In this document: positions 1-9,099 of the stretch, one piece after another | Layout: the number at the start of each line of letters is the position of its first letter | Position numbering within the stretch: position 1 is the stretch's first letter | NCBI RefSeq assembly: GCF_006542685.1 | Contig: NZ_AP019736.1 | Span: 1,274,001 to 1,338,000 of the forward strand | DNA from: Alistipes dispar | GTDB taxonomy: Bacteria > Bacteroidota > Bacteroidia > Bacteroidales > Rikenellaceae | Length of the DNA stretch: 64,000 nt | Direction of reading: 5' to 3' | The notes under the pieces: generated by a model | The model's database searches: none | Told to the model about the DNA's origin: nothing | Seen by the model: only the letters and a program-made list of their open reading frames with translations | Position numbers and translations under genes: made by a program

Positions 1-2837
1 GTCGCGAGATTCTGCACCGAGAAGAATACGCGGATGCTGTTGGCGCGAATGGCATCGGTCCAACGCTTAGGCAGTGTGTAGCCGATCTCCAGATTCTTGA
101 TGCGCAGGTATTTGCCATCCTGCAGGTTGGCATCGGTGCCATCTCCGTTGGCATAGGCGCTGCCTACGCGCGGAGCCGGGTAGACGTTGCTCGGGCGGTC
201 GATGCGCCAATAACCGAAGTAGTAATCCCGGCTCATATTGCCCCATACGTTGTAGGAATTCTGCGAACGCAGCAGCGTGTTGTTGATCTTGTGGCCGCCG
301 GCGAAGTTCATGAACAGCGTGACATCGAAACCATAGAAGCGGAACGTGTTGGAGAAACCGCCGTACCAGGTCGGAGTGCTCTGACCGGCAAACATACGGT
401 CATCGCCGTTGATGACATTGTCGGGCTCTCTGTCGAGGATCTTGCGATCGCCCGGATAGGCGCCGTAGACAGCGGCCTTGTCGGCTTCATCGAGCTGCCA
501 TATGCCCTGCGAGTGGAGCAGGTAAAATTCCCCGAGCGAGTGCCCCACGAAAAGCGATTTATTGACATCCTGCTTGCCGTCGTAAAGCTCGATAATCTCG
601 TTGCGGTTATAGGAGATGTTGAACGAAGAGGTCCACTGAAAATTACGCAGATTCAGATTGACCGTGTTCAGCGTGAACTCAATGCCCTTGTTGTCGAGCA
701 CGCCCACGTTGGTCATCGAGCTCGTGTAACCCGACTCCTTGGGCAGCGGCACGGTCCAGAGCAGATCGTTCGTGCGTTTGTAGTAACCCTCGATGGTACC
801 GGCGATACGGTTGCCGAACAGGCCGAAGTCCAGACCGATATCCAACTGTTTGGCTTTCTCCCAGGTGAGATCGGGATTGCTGATACTGCTGTAGACGGCT
901 CCCGATACGAGGCTGTTGCCGAAAACGTAGTCAAGACCCGAACCGCCCTGGCTGATCTGCGCGGCATAGGAGTAATCGCCGATATTCTGATTGCCGAGCA
1001 TACCGGCGCTGACACGCAGTTTGAGGTTATCCACCCATCTGGCTTTCTGCATGAACCGCTCTTCGGAGATACGCCATGCGGCAGCCAGCGAGGGGAAGTA
1101 GCCCCACCGGTGTCCCGGAGCGAAGCGCGAGGAACCGTCGCCGCGCATGGTCAGCGTTACGAGGTAACGCTCGTCGAAATTATAGGTCGCACGTCCGTAA
1201 AACGACACGAGCGTCGAAGCCGAAGCATAGGACCCGTTGGGACCGTGGGTGGTCGCACCGCTCAGGTTGTTGTATTTGGTCGTCGCATTGAGTCCCTTCG
1301 AGTCGGCCGTGACCTCTTCGTAGTCGGTCCGCGAAGCGGAGAATCCGCCCATGACCGTCAATTTGTGCCGGTTGCGCATAAAGTCGTAGGTGACGGTGTT
1401 CTCGGTTTGCCAGTACCGTTTCTTGTTGGTCATGATACGGGCATGTCCGTCAGCGGCATAGTGCTGACCCATGCGTCCGTCTTCGTATTCATTGACCTTG
1501 AAAAATACCAGCTCCCCGCCGTTGTCCGAACGGATGCGCAGGTTCTTGACAGGCTCCAGCTCCAGATAGAACGATCCCACGACACGGGTCTTCTTGGTGG
1601 GTTTGTCCAGCAGATCGACGATGGCTACGGGATTGGCCTTCGTATTGAGGAAACCGTCGAAATAACTGCCGTCGGCGTTATAGATCGGAGCGGTGGGCTG
1701 TGCAGTGATGGCGCTGTGCATCGTACCGTAACCCGAGTCGGACTCCTCGTTGATATTCATCAGTTTGGATTCGATGACATTCATCCTCACACCCGAACGC
1801 AGCCATTTGTTCAGCGTAGCGTCCATATTGTAACGAACGGTAAATTTGTTGAACGAGGAGCGCTTGACGGTTCCCTGCTGGTCGTAATAGTCGAGACCGA
1901 GGTAGTGGGTGGTTGTCTTGCCGCCGCCCGAAATCGAAAGATTATAGTTCTGGAAACTGCCGTTCTGCGTCACGGCATCCTGCCAGTCGGTCGATTCGCC
2001 GCGGCTGAGCTGGCGCAATTCCGCCGAAGTCCAGGTATAGGTCTGCCCGGTGGATTCGATCAGGTCGTAATACTGCTGAGCGGTCATCATGTCCTGCTTG
2101 TTCATGAGCTTTTGTACGCCGCCCGTGACGTTGAACGACACGCGGGTCTTTCCTGCCGTACCTCTTTTGGTGGTGACGAGTACGACGCCGTTCGAGCCGC
2201 GCGATCCGTAAATCGAGGCCGAGGAAGCGTCCTTCAGCACCTCGATGGACTGGATATCGCCGGCCGAAAGATCCTGCAGACCACCCTCCACAGGCACGCC
2301 GTCCACAATGTAAAGAGGTTCCGTCCCAGCGTTGATCGAGCCGGCGCCACGGATCAGAATGCTGGCATCGGCTCCGGGTTTCATATTGCCCTGCGTGACC
2401 TGTACGCCAGCCGCCGCACCCTGCAGAGCGGCCGAAACCATTCCGATCTTGCTGTTTTTGAGCACATCGGACTTGATGGAGGCCACCGAGCCCGTCAGAT
2501 CGCTCTTTTTGGCCGACCCGTAACCGATGACCACCACATCGTCCATGTTGTAATTATCGGGGACCATGCGGATTTCCATTCGTGTATCTTTCCCCACGGG
2601 AACGGACTGATCGATCATGCCTATGAAAGAGAAAACCAGGGTCTCACCTCTTTTTGCATCGATCGAAAAACATCCCATGGCATCAGTCGATACACCCTTC
2701 TGCGTATTTTTTACGACAACGGCAACACCTGCGAGCGGTTCGGAATTTTCATTCATCACCACGCCTTCGACCTTGTTTTGGGCAAAACCGGCCGCAGCCA
2801 GCAGCAGTGCTGCCAGTAAAAACAATATCTTTTTCAT
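1..2837 (-). CDS. SusC/RagA-family TonB-linked outer membrane transporter, 3' end outside window
   Basis: Outer membrane TonB-dependent transporter that takes up a glycan, sugar or nucleoside with a SusD-like lipoprotein, energised by TonB-ExbBD. About 945 codons are visible, and the frame runs off the left edge without a stop. Residues 1-19 form a signal peptide ending AAAGFAQ. Residues 21-90 are the carboxypeptidase-regulatory-like domain (VEGVVMNENSEPLAGVAV). The plug follows (VVVIGYGSAKKSDLTGSV near 101-118; LIRGAGSINAGTEPLYIVDG near 161-180), then the aromatic-rich beta-barrel. It lies 26 nt after the lipoprotein stop at 2864, so the two are probably cotranscribed with ribokinase. A SusD partner would be expected beyond position 1. 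The substrate is unknown; ribose or a nucleoside is an inference from the ribokinase neighbour. Confidence 0.95.
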   Translation of the reverse strand, partial: MKKILFLLAALLLAAAGFAQNKVEGVVMNENSEPLAGVAVVVKNTQKGVSTDAMGCFSIDAKRGETLVFSFIGMIDQSVPVGKDTRMEIRMVPDNYNMDDVVVIGYGSAKKSDLTGSVASIKSDVLKNSKIGMVSAALQGAAAGVQVTQGNMKPGADASILIRGAGSINAGTEPLYIVDGVPVEGGLQDLSAGDIQSIEVLKDASSASIYGSRGSNGVVLVTTKRGTAGKTRVSFNVTGGVQKLMNKQDMMTAQQYYDLIESTGQTYTWTSAELRQLSRGESTDWQDAVTQNGSFQNYNLSISGGGKTTTHYLGLDYYDQQGTVKRSSFNKFTVRYNMDATLNKWLRSGVRMNVIESKLMNINEESDSGYGTMHSAITAQPTAPIYNADGSYFDGFLNTKANPVAIVDLLDKPTKKTRVVGSFYLELEPVKNLRIRSDNGGELVFFKVNEYEDGRMGQHYAADGHARIMTNKKRYWQTENTVTYDFMRNRHKLTVMGGFSASRTDYEEVTADSKGLNATTKYNNLSGATTHGPNGSYASASTLVSFYGRATYNFDERYLVTLTMRGDGSSRFAPGHRWGYFPSLAAAWRISEERFMQKARWVDNLKLRVSAGMLGNQNIGDYSYAAQISQGGSGLDYVFGNSLVSGAVYSSISNPDLTWEKAKQLDIGLDFGLFGNRIAGTIEGYYKRTNDLLWTVPLPKESGYTSSMTNVGVLDNKGIEFTLNTVNLNLRNFQWTSSFNISYNRNEIIELYDGKQDVNKSLFVGHSLGEFYLLHSQGIWQLDEADKAAVYGAYPGDRKILDREPDNVINGDDRMFAGQSTPTWYGGFSNTFRFYGFDVTLFMNFAGGHKINNTLLRSQNSYNVWGNMSRDYYFGYWRIDRPSNVYPAPRVGSAYANGDGTDANLQDGKYLRIKNLEIGYTLPKRWTDAIRANSIRVFFSVQNLA

Positions 2838-2863
2838 TGTTGTTCTCGGTTAGTAGTTAGACG

Positions 2864-4027
2864 CTAAAATTGACGGATCGCGCGGATTCCGATGGCCCAT
2901 CCCTCCTTGTCCGAAGCCGCCGTCACGAGATTCTCCGCTTCATAGAAGTTCACGTAGTAGGCGCTCCATATCGGCGCGCTGTCGTCGGCATCGCCTTCAG
3001 ACGACGACCAATAGTTGTTGGCCGCAAGTCCGGCACCCTTTTCGGCAAGCATGTTTTTCTGGTAGAACAGTTGTACGAGTTCCTGCTGCGAAGGGAGAAA
3101 CCAATCGTCGTACACGATGCCGTCCACGGTCTCGGTCTCCGCATCGCACTGTTCGGCAGCCGACTTCTTGCTCGACGGCCATGTCTCGAACTGCTGGTGG
3201 AAATTTTTCATGGCCTCCACGCAAATACGCGTGTTCTCCTTGCCGGCGTATATATCCTTTCTGGTTTCGCCGTGTCTGGAGGTCGGTCCCCATTGTTCGG
3301 TCGCCGAACCGGTATTGCTGCGCTTGGCGATCAGTCCGTGAATGCCTCCGTCGGAAATATAGTAGACGATACCTCCGCCTATCTCGTCTCCCACGGCGAC
3401 GGCCACACTGACCTCTCCCAGACGTCCCTGCCGGTTTCCCCGGGTCAGCGTCAGCGTATTCACTCCATAGCATTCCTCGGGAACAACGATCTCGACTCCC
3501 TCGCCGGTCAGTGCGACGTCCGCCGTATGGGATACGCCGGACGGATAGGCGTCGGAAGTAAAGACGGCCTTGTCGCCCGCCTCGAAGCCTTTGCCTCCGA
3601 TCCGGATTTTCGTACCCCGGGCCGCATGGTCCGTCGGCATCACCAGATCGTCGATAGCGATCACATAAGCCACTTTCAAGTAGTCCGGCAGCGTACTGAC
3701 AAGACCCGCACGCTCTACGTCCACCTCGTATGTGCCGGCGGCATCGGACGGGATAACGATCGAAATGCCGTAATCGGTCACCTCGATTACCTGGGGTTCA
3801 AAGTCCTTTTCCTGCGAAAGCGACGTACAATAAAGTTTGTCCCCTGTGTCGAAACCCTTGCCGGAGATCGTTACCGTCGTGCCGGGAATCGTACTGCTCT
3901 CCGCCGGCATGACCACATCTTTCAGAATCGGGGCCACGGGCTCCGCTTTCTGTTCGTTCTCATCGTCGCATCCCGCGGTTGCGAGTGCGAAAAACGAGAA
4001 AAGAAGCATAAAGTTCAATTTTCTCAT
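2864..4027 (-). CDS. IPT/TIG-repeat lipoprotein with C-terminal DUF1566-like domain
   Basis: A 387-residue predicted lipoprotein. The signal peptide ends in the lipobox ATAGC, and the acidic residues DDENE after the cysteine suit surface export in Bacteroidetes. Two IPT/TIG-like modules follow: near residues 33-118 (MPAESSTIPGTTVTISGKGF) and 123-210 (MPTDHAARGTKIRIGGKGF). The last 170 residues carry the DUF1566/Lcl-type pattern (GGGIVYYISDGG, WFLPSQQELVQLF, NNYWSSSE). Sitting directly upstream of susC, it probably acts as a surface glycan-binding or accessory protein of the same transport system. The domain assignments are by eye, and the ligand cannot be deduced. Confidence 0.88.
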   Translation of the reverse strand: MRKLNFMLLFSFFALATAGCDDENEQKAEPVAPILKDVVMPAESSTIPGTTVTISGKGFDTGDKLYCTSLSQEKDFEPQVIEVTDYGISIVIPSDAAGTYEVDVERAGLVSTLPDYLKVAYVIAIDDLVMPTDHAARGTKIRIGGKGFEAGDKAVFTSDAYPSGVSHTADVALTGEGVEIVVPEECYGVNTLTLTRGNRQGRLGEVSVAVAVGDEIGGGIVYYISDGGIHGLIAKRSNTGSATEQWGPTSRHGETRKDIYAGKENTRICVEAMKNFHQQFETWPSSKKSAAEQCDAETETVDGIVYDDWFLPSQQELVQLFYQKNMLAEKGAGLAANNYWSSSEGDADDSAPIWSAYYVNFYEAENLVTAASDKEGWAIGIRAIRQF

Positions 4028-4070
4028 AGATGTTTGGGTTTTTAGGTTCGTGTATCTGATTTTGGATTGG

Positions 4071-4997
4071 TCAGAGCTGTGCGACCCGAATATCGTCGAT
4101 TTCCCGGCGATAAGGAACGGAATTTTGCGCGCCGAGCCGAGTTACTGAGATCGAGGCGACGAGCGAGGCGAAACGGGCAGCCTGCACGAGATCGCGTTCT
4201 TCGGCCAGCGCAACACAGAGAGCTCCGCAAAAGGTATCGCCGGCAGCCGTAGTGTCTACGGTTTTCACCTTGAACGGAGCGATGTGCGTACATTCGGAGC
4301 CGTCGAAGCAGAGAGCTCCGTACGCCCCGAGCGTGATGAGCACGCTGCCGACACCGTATCCATGGAGAACCCGAGCGGCCCGTTCGGCGGTTTCCCAGTC
4401 CGTCACTTCGATGTTCGTCAGGGCGCTGGCCTCTCCGCGATTGGGAATCAGGACGTCCACCATTCGGAGCAGCTCTTCCGGAAGAGCCGATGCGGGTGCA
4501 GGATTCAAAAGTACCTTCACTCCGGATTCGTGAGCGATACGGGCCGCGCAGATGACGGTTTCGAGAGGAATTTCGAGCTGCATGATGACGAGATCGGCCG
4601 ACTCGATCTCGGAACGGGCCTGTTCGATGTCGGCAGGCAGAAGGGTGTTGTTGGCCCCCGGAGCGACGGCGATACAGTTTTCGCCTTTGGCATCGACGGT
4701 AATCAGGGCCACACCCGAAGGAACTTCGGCATTGCAGAGCATGAAGGCCGTGTCGATACCCTCCTGCCTGTATCCCTCTTCGGCCCGCCGGGCGAACAGA
4801 TCGTCTCCGGTTTTGCAGATGAAAGTGACACGGCCGCCAAGACGGGCCGCAGCAACGGCCTGATTGGCCCCCTTCCCTCCCGGATTCATCAGGAAAGTGC
4901 CACCCAGCACAGTTTCTCCGGGGGCAGGCAGTTTCTCGGACTTGATGACCATGTCCGTGTTGCTGCTACCGATGACAACAATTTTTTTAAGGTTCAT
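4071..4997 (-). CDS. rbsK: Ribokinase (PfkB family)
   Basis: Phosphorylates D-ribose to ribose 5-phosphate with ATP in the cytoplasm. The product is 308 residues, the usual ribokinase length, when started at MNLKKIVVIGSSNTDMV. The frame is open further upstream to 5156, but those codons lie in the divergent promoter region and lack family similarity. The PfkB signature NPGGKGANQAVAAARLGG lies near residues 39-56, and the catalytic anion-hole motif DTTAAGDTFCGAL near 250-262. It is the first gene of a likely operon with the lipoprotein (43 nt gap) and susC. It diverges from the LacI-family regulator, which probably controls it. Other PfkB sugar kinases are possible, but the motif set fits ribokinase best. 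Confidence 0.92.
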   Translation of the reverse strand: MNLKKIVVIGSSNTDMVIKSEKLPAPGETVLGGTFLMNPGGKGANQAVAAARLGGRVTFICKTGDDLFARRAEEGYRQEGIDTAFMLCNAEVPSGVALITVDAKGENCIAVAPGANNTLLPADIEQARSEIESADLVIMQLEIPLETVICAARIAHESGVKVLLNPAPASALPEELLRMVDVLIPNRGEASALTNIEVTDWETAERAARVLHGYGVGSVLITLGAYGALCFDGSECTHIAPFKVKTVDTTAAGDTFCGALCVALAEERDLVQAARFASLVASISVTRLGAQNSVPYRREIDDIRVAQL

Positions 4998-5062
4998 TTC
5001 GAAGTGTTTTAGGTTTCTGCAGCATGGTTTGCGCATTGCTTTCGACAGGTTGGGATCGTATT

Positions 5063-5082
5063 TTGCGCAATCGTTTGTGCAA
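5063..5082. promoter_or_regulatory. Candidate LacI-family operator
   Basis: A 20-bp imperfect palindrome, TTGCGCAATCGTTTGTGCAA, with 8 of 10 base pairs symmetric around a central CG, as is typical of LacI-family operators. It lies between rbsK and the regulator, 66 bases from the rbsK start and 58 bases upstream of the regulator's -33 element. That position suits repression of the rbsK-lipoprotein-susC operon. Confidence 0.5.
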
Positions 5083-5116
5083 TATAAATAAAAAAATCTC
5101 AAACAACCAAATTTTC

Positions 5117-5147
5117 TTTGATCTTTTTTGAAAAAAAAGTATCTTTG
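5117..5147 (+). promoter_or_regulatory. Promoter of the LacI-family regulator
   Basis: TTTG at 5117-5120, a 19-nt spacer and TATCTTTG at 5140-5147 match the Bacteroidetes housekeeping promoter (TTTG / TAnnTTTG). Transcription would begin near 5154, about 15 nt before the ATG at 5169. This rules out the longer frame starting at 5118. Confidence 0.65.
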
Positions 5148-5168
5148 GCTATCCAATTATACATAACA

Positions 5169-6221
5169 ATGCAAAAAGAAACCTTGATTACAATAGCAGA
5201 GCGGACGGGATTTTCAATATCTACGGTATCCCGGGTACTAAACGGCAAAGCGCAAAAATACCGAATTGCCGACCAGACGGTAAAAACGATCACGGAAGAG
5301 GCCCGGAAATGCAACTACCAGCCCAATCTGACTGCGCAAAGTCTTCGGACGAAGCGCACGAACACGATCGGACTGATGGTGCCGAGCATCGACAATCCTT
5401 TCTTCGCCAACATCGCTAACGTGATCATCCACGAGGCCCGCCTGTATAAATATACCGTGATCCTGATCGACTCGATGGAAAACGAGAAGGACGAACGGGA
5501 GGGAATAGACTCATTGATGAGCCGGAATATCGACGGTATTATCATCGTACCCTGCGGACGCGACGCCCACTCGCTGGAGGAGGCGGCAACCAGGACACCG
5601 ATTGTCCTGATCGACCGTTATTTCCCCGAAACGACCCTGCCCTACGTTTCGACAGACAATTACCTGGGCAGCTACAATGCAACCCGGATGCTACTGGAGA
5701 GCGGACACCGGAAGATCCGCTGCATCCAGGGACCTCCTTCATCCATCACGACGATAGAGCGGGTACGCGGTTACAGCGAAGCCTTGCAATCCTACGGGAT
5801 AAAAGACGGCGGAATGGTCTCGGGCACCGATTTCTCAATCCAGAACGGGTATGTCGAAACCAAACTGGCGCTTGCAGGGCCGGAACCCCCGACGGCTATC
5901 TTCGCCCTGAGCAACACAATCCTGCTCGGTACGCTCAAAGCGGTCGAAGAGGCCGGACTGAATGTTCCGGACGACCTGTCGGTCATTTCGTTCGACAATT
6001 ACACCTACCTGGATTTTCTGTCCCCGGCCATTACACGGGTCAATCAGCCGATCGAAGAGATGGGCATTCTGGCCGTAAAGATCCTGCTGCAGGCCCTGAA
6101 GAACAATGAACCGAGCCATACCCAGATACTGCTGCCTCCGAATATCATCGTCCGCAATTCCGTCCGGCTGCTTCAGGACAGAGACGTTCCGCTCCGATCC
6201 GCTGTTTTGGGAGACGGCTGA
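5169..6221 (+). CDS. LacI/GalR-family transcriptional regulator
   Basis: A 350-residue sugar-responsive DNA-binding protein. The N-terminal helix-turn-helix is LITIAERTGFSISTVSRVLN (about residues 5-24), followed by a hinge helix region (YQPNLTAQSLRTKRTNTIGL). The periplasmic-binding-protein-like effector domain contains VPSIDNPFFANI and ISFDNYTYLDFLSPAITRVN. The start at 5169 was chosen because the promoter box lies at 5140-5147. It is transcribed divergently from ribokinase and probably binds the palindrome at 5063-5082. The likely effector is ribose or a related sugar, judged from the neighbour only. Confidence 0.93.
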   Translation: MQKETLITIAERTGFSISTVSRVLNGKAQKYRIADQTVKTITEEARKCNYQPNLTAQSLRTKRTNTIGLMVPSIDNPFFANIANVIIHEARLYKYTVILIDSMENEKDEREGIDSLMSRNIDGIIIVPCGRDAHSLEEAATRTPIVLIDRYFPETTLPYVSTDNYLGSYNATRMLLESGHRKIRCIQGPPSSITTIERVRGYSEALQSYGIKDGGMVSGTDFSIQNGYVETKLALAGPEPPTAIFALSNTILLGTLKAVEEAGLNVPDDLSVISFDNYTYLDFLSPAITRVNQPIEEMGILAVKILLQALKNNEPSHTQILLPPNIIVRNSVRLLQDRDVPLRSAVLGDG

Positions 6222-6500
6222 GAACCGGACTTTCAGCGCAGACCGGAAACCGATCGCGATACGGACCGACAACCGCCGAAACGATCGTTCCGGGCCCCTT
6301 ACACACAATTCTCCCGGAAACGGCGATTATCATGTTGCGACGGCACGTCTGCATTCCAGTATCCGACCGTCATCGACAATACGTCCGGCAAGTCCGAGCG
6401 TTCCAAGAATGTTCCGCCACAGCCCCAACGTTCCTACGGTCAGTCCGAAAGGCTCCGTCACCGGCGGATTCAGCTTTCATTTCGCGCAGAAGGGGCGCAC

Positions 6501-7787
6501 CTATGCCGTCCACATGGGCTTCAGCACGCCGAACAACAGGCAGGCGATCACGAAGGTGACGACGATGTTGAAACCCTGCGCCGCGAGGAACGAACGGAGC
6601 AGGTTGCGGTTCTCCTTCGATACGATCTCCTTCAGACGCGTGTCGAGGCCGATGCAGACGAAGGCCAGCGAAAAGAAGACCGTGGAGAAGGTCTTGGCGA
6701 CACCCGTTTCGGCGAGTTTGCCGCCGTCGCCCGGGACGAAGAACCCGCCCGACTGCATCAGGCTGAAGACGAGCGAGGCGGCGACGAATCCGAGGATGAA
6801 CTTGGGGAACTTCTCCCAGACGATGCCCAGCGAGGGGGCCTCGCGGCCCCGCTCCCCGCGGGTCGAGAGGTAGAGCGCGATGAAGAAGGCCACCACGCCG
6901 ATCAGCACGTTCTGCGCCGCCTTGATGATGACGGCCTGCCGGTTGGCCGCGTCGCCGATCATCTCGCTCGAAGCCACGACGCCCGACGTGGTGTCGATCG
7001 TGCCGCCGATCCACGCTCCGGCGACCTCCTGCGCCACGGAGGGTTCGAACAGATGCGGCAGGATCAGTCCGGCCAGCCACGGCATGAGGTAGATCATCGG
7101 CACGACGACGATGAGCACCAGCGAGACGATATACGAGAGTTTCCTGTCGTCGCCGCCCGCCACGCGCGCCGCGGTGATGCAGGCCGAGACGCCGCAGATC
7201 GAGACGCCGCTCGACAGAATCATCGCCGAACGTTCGTCCACGCCCCGGCGGCGCGAGAACCGGAAGGCGAAGAACCAGACGAGCGCCACGACCAGGCAGG
7301 CCTGCACGAGGCCGAAGACGCCCGACTTCATCACGTCGCCGATAAGGATCGTCGCTCCGAGGCAGACAACGCCGATCTTGATGAAGAACTCGCCCTGAAC
7401 GGCCGGTTTCATCCAATCGGGAAGGCGCCAGAGGTTGCGGATCAGCAGCCCGAAGAGCACCGAGAAGAAGACCGATTCGAAGCCGTATTTCGCCACGACG
7501 GGAATCTTGGCCACGACCTGCGCCACGAGCGAGACGGCGAAGACCACGACCAGCGACGGCAGCAGCCCCCGGACCGGACGGCGCAGCAGGAGACTCCCGA
7601 CGTAGAGCACGACGAGCACGATCAGAAACAGCAGGGCGATGTTGTACCACGCCACGCTGCCCACGAGCGTCGCGGGAACGGCAGGCAGACTGCGGGGGAC
7701 GAGCGCCGAGAGCAGCAGCAGCGGAACGGAGACCCAGACCGCCACCCAGTCTTCGACACGGAGTTTTTCGAGCAGGTTTTTCATCAT
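6501..7787 (-). CDS. YeiH/UPF0324-family putative sulfate/sulfite exporter
   Basis: A 428-residue inner membrane protein with about ten hydrophobic segments. It shows the family-specific stretches IKIGVVCLGATILIGDV, MILSSGVSICGVSACITAAR and WIGGTIDTTSGVVAS, which are characteristic of the UPF0324 (YeiH) family. Members are thought to export sulfur oxyanions, but the substrate is not proven for most. The start is 12 nt after the stop of the porin gene, so the two form an operon. The 279 nt after its stop, up to the lacI-family stop, contain no convincing gene. Confidence 0.88.
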   Translation of the reverse strand: MMKNLLEKLRVEDWVAVWVSVPLLLLSALVPRSLPAVPATLVGSVAWYNIALLFLIVLVVLYVGSLLLRRPVRGLLPSLVVVFAVSLVAQVVAKIPVVAKYGFESVFFSVLFGLLIRNLWRLPDWMKPAVQGEFFIKIGVVCLGATILIGDVMKSGVFGLVQACLVVALVWFFAFRFSRRRGVDERSAMILSSGVSICGVSACITAARVAGGDDRKLSYIVSLVLIVVVPMIYLMPWLAGLILPHLFEPSVAQEVAGAWIGGTIDTTSGVVASSEMIGDAANRQAVIIKAAQNVLIGVVAFFIALYLSTRGERGREAPSLGIVWEKFPKFILGFVAASLVFSLMQSGGFFVPGDGGKLAETGVAKTFSTVFFSLAFVCIGLDTRLKEIVSKENRNLLRSFLAAQGFNIVVTFVIACLLFGVLKPMWTA

Positions 7788-7799
7788 ATCGCAAGAACT

Positions 7800-8915
7800 T
7801 TAAAAGATTCCGGAAAACATGACCGCGACGACGTTGCGGTTCGAGACACCGTGCGAAGCGTAGTCCTCGTAGGTGTAGTCGAGCTGGCAGCGCAGGTACT
7901 TCACCGGCTGCCAAAGGATGCCGGCCGTGTAGTTGGTCTGGCGGGAGGACGGCGCGGAGGTATTCTCGAGGAAAGTGTCGTAGCGCACGACGGGCATCAG
8001 CGTCCGCGTGACGCGCCAGCCGCCCAGCACATACCAGCCGCTGCTCTCCAGGAGGCCGCCCGCCGGGCGTTCGTCTCCGGCCGGAAGTCCCGTCTCGCCG
8101 CCGATCCACTCGCCGCGCAGGACGACCGGGCCGCGGTCGTAGCAGGCGCCCGCTCCGTAACGGACGCGCCGCAGGTAGGAGACGCCGTATTCGCCCCGGT
8201 AGTAGGAGGCCGAAAGGAGCAGCCCCGGGAAGGGCCGGACACCCAGCCGCGCGGAGAGGTCCTTCGAGGTATTCCTGTCCTTCGTATTGATGCCCTCGCC
8301 GTTGAACACGCCCAGGTCGTAGCTGAGCACGTCGTACCCGTCGCGCCGGAAGAATCCGCCGTAAAGCGTGGCGCCCATGTCGCGCCCCGTGGCCGAGAGG
8401 CCGCAGACATCCTCGAAGCCCATCAGCCGGCGCAGTCCGAGCGGGTATTCGATCAGCTCGAACTTCAGGGGCACGTAGTCCGTGTTCTCGATCGAGAAGG
8501 GAACCTTGTACTCGCCCAGCTTGACGTTGAGCTGGCGCAGCGGCTTCCATTCCACGTAGGCATCGACGACCTTGGGCGAGGCGAACTCGATCTGCACGCG
8601 GTAGCCCAGCTTCGGGGCGAGATTCCCCGCGAGATTCAGCCGCACGCGCTTGATGAAGAAGGTCGAGGAGCGCTCCGCGGCCTCGTAGCCCAACTGCACA
8701 TAGCCCGAAATCGCCGGAAGGCGCTCCAGAATCCGTTCCCACGAGGAGGTTTTCACCGGCAGGGCATCGGCTTCGGCCGGAAGGCGGGCCGCATCGGCGG
8801 CGGATACCGCGGCGACGCTGTCCGCGGCCGGGAGCGCGGAGTATCCGGCGGCATGCTCCGCCCGCAGGCCGAAAGGCAGCAGTACGAGCAGCAACGAGAG
8901 GGCGATCGGTTTCAT
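7800..8915 (-). CDS. Phosphate-selective porin O/P-like outer membrane protein
   Basis: A 371-residue outer membrane barrel. The chosen start, MKPIALSLLLVLLPFGLRA, gives a clean signal peptide. The longer start at 8936 would lie at or before the predicted transcription start. Family features include YVQLGYEAAERSSTFFIKRVRLNLAGN, KLGYRVQIEFASPKVVDAYVEWKP and LNVKLGEYKVPFSIENTDYV, typical of OprO/OprP-like proteins. Alternating hydrophobic strands run to a terminal phenylalanine (MFSGIF). It is coupled to the YeiH-type exporter downstream, so it may pass an anion such as phosphate or a sulfur oxyanion. That specificity is inferred. Confidence 0.85.
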   Translation of the reverse strand: MKPIALSLLLVLLPFGLRAEHAAGYSALPAADSVAAVSAADAARLPAEADALPVKTSSWERILERLPAISGYVQLGYEAAERSSTFFIKRVRLNLAGNLAPKLGYRVQIEFASPKVVDAYVEWKPLRQLNVKLGEYKVPFSIENTDYVPLKFELIEYPLGLRRLMGFEDVCGLSATGRDMGATLYGGFFRRDGYDVLSYDLGVFNGEGINTKDRNTSKDLSARLGVRPFPGLLLSASYYRGEYGVSYLRRVRYGAGACYDRGPVVLRGEWIGGETGLPAGDERPAGGLLESSGWYVLGGWRVTRTLMPVVRYDTFLENTSAPSSRQTNYTAGILWQPVKYLRCQLDYTYEDYASHGVSNRNVVAVMFSGIF

Positions 8916-8940
8916 ACGCACGGGTTTTTCGTTCACGGTG

Positions 8941-8948
8941 CAAAGGTC
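8941..8948 (-). promoter_or_regulatory. Promoter -7 element of the porin operon
   Basis: Read on the reverse strand the site is GACCTTTG, one base from the TAnnTTTG consensus and followed by CACCG. It would start transcription near 8934, which leaves about 19 nt before the ATG at 8915. Confidence 0.4.
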
Positions 8949-9067
8949 GTTATTCCCGCGGGATGAGGCAATACGCGAAAATACCTAAAAACCCGGCGGC
9001 AGGGCGAAACCGGAATCCGGGTAATATTATCCGTAATCGGGATTAGGCGGAAGTCGTTTTTTCCCGC

Positions 9068-9075
9068 TATTTTTG
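9068..9075 (+). promoter_or_regulatory. Promoter -7 element of the reductase gene
   Basis: TATTTTTG matches TAnnTTTG 24 nt before the ATG at 9100. No clear -33 TTTG was found. Confidence 0.45.
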
Positions 9076-9099
9076 CACCGCAGAAAAACACGAACGACA

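Noticed and set aside
291..2819. Long forward open frame of about 840 codons opposite the SusC gene
   Set aside because: It is the antisense of a clearly conserved SusC protein; GC-rich codon use keeps the opposite frame open.
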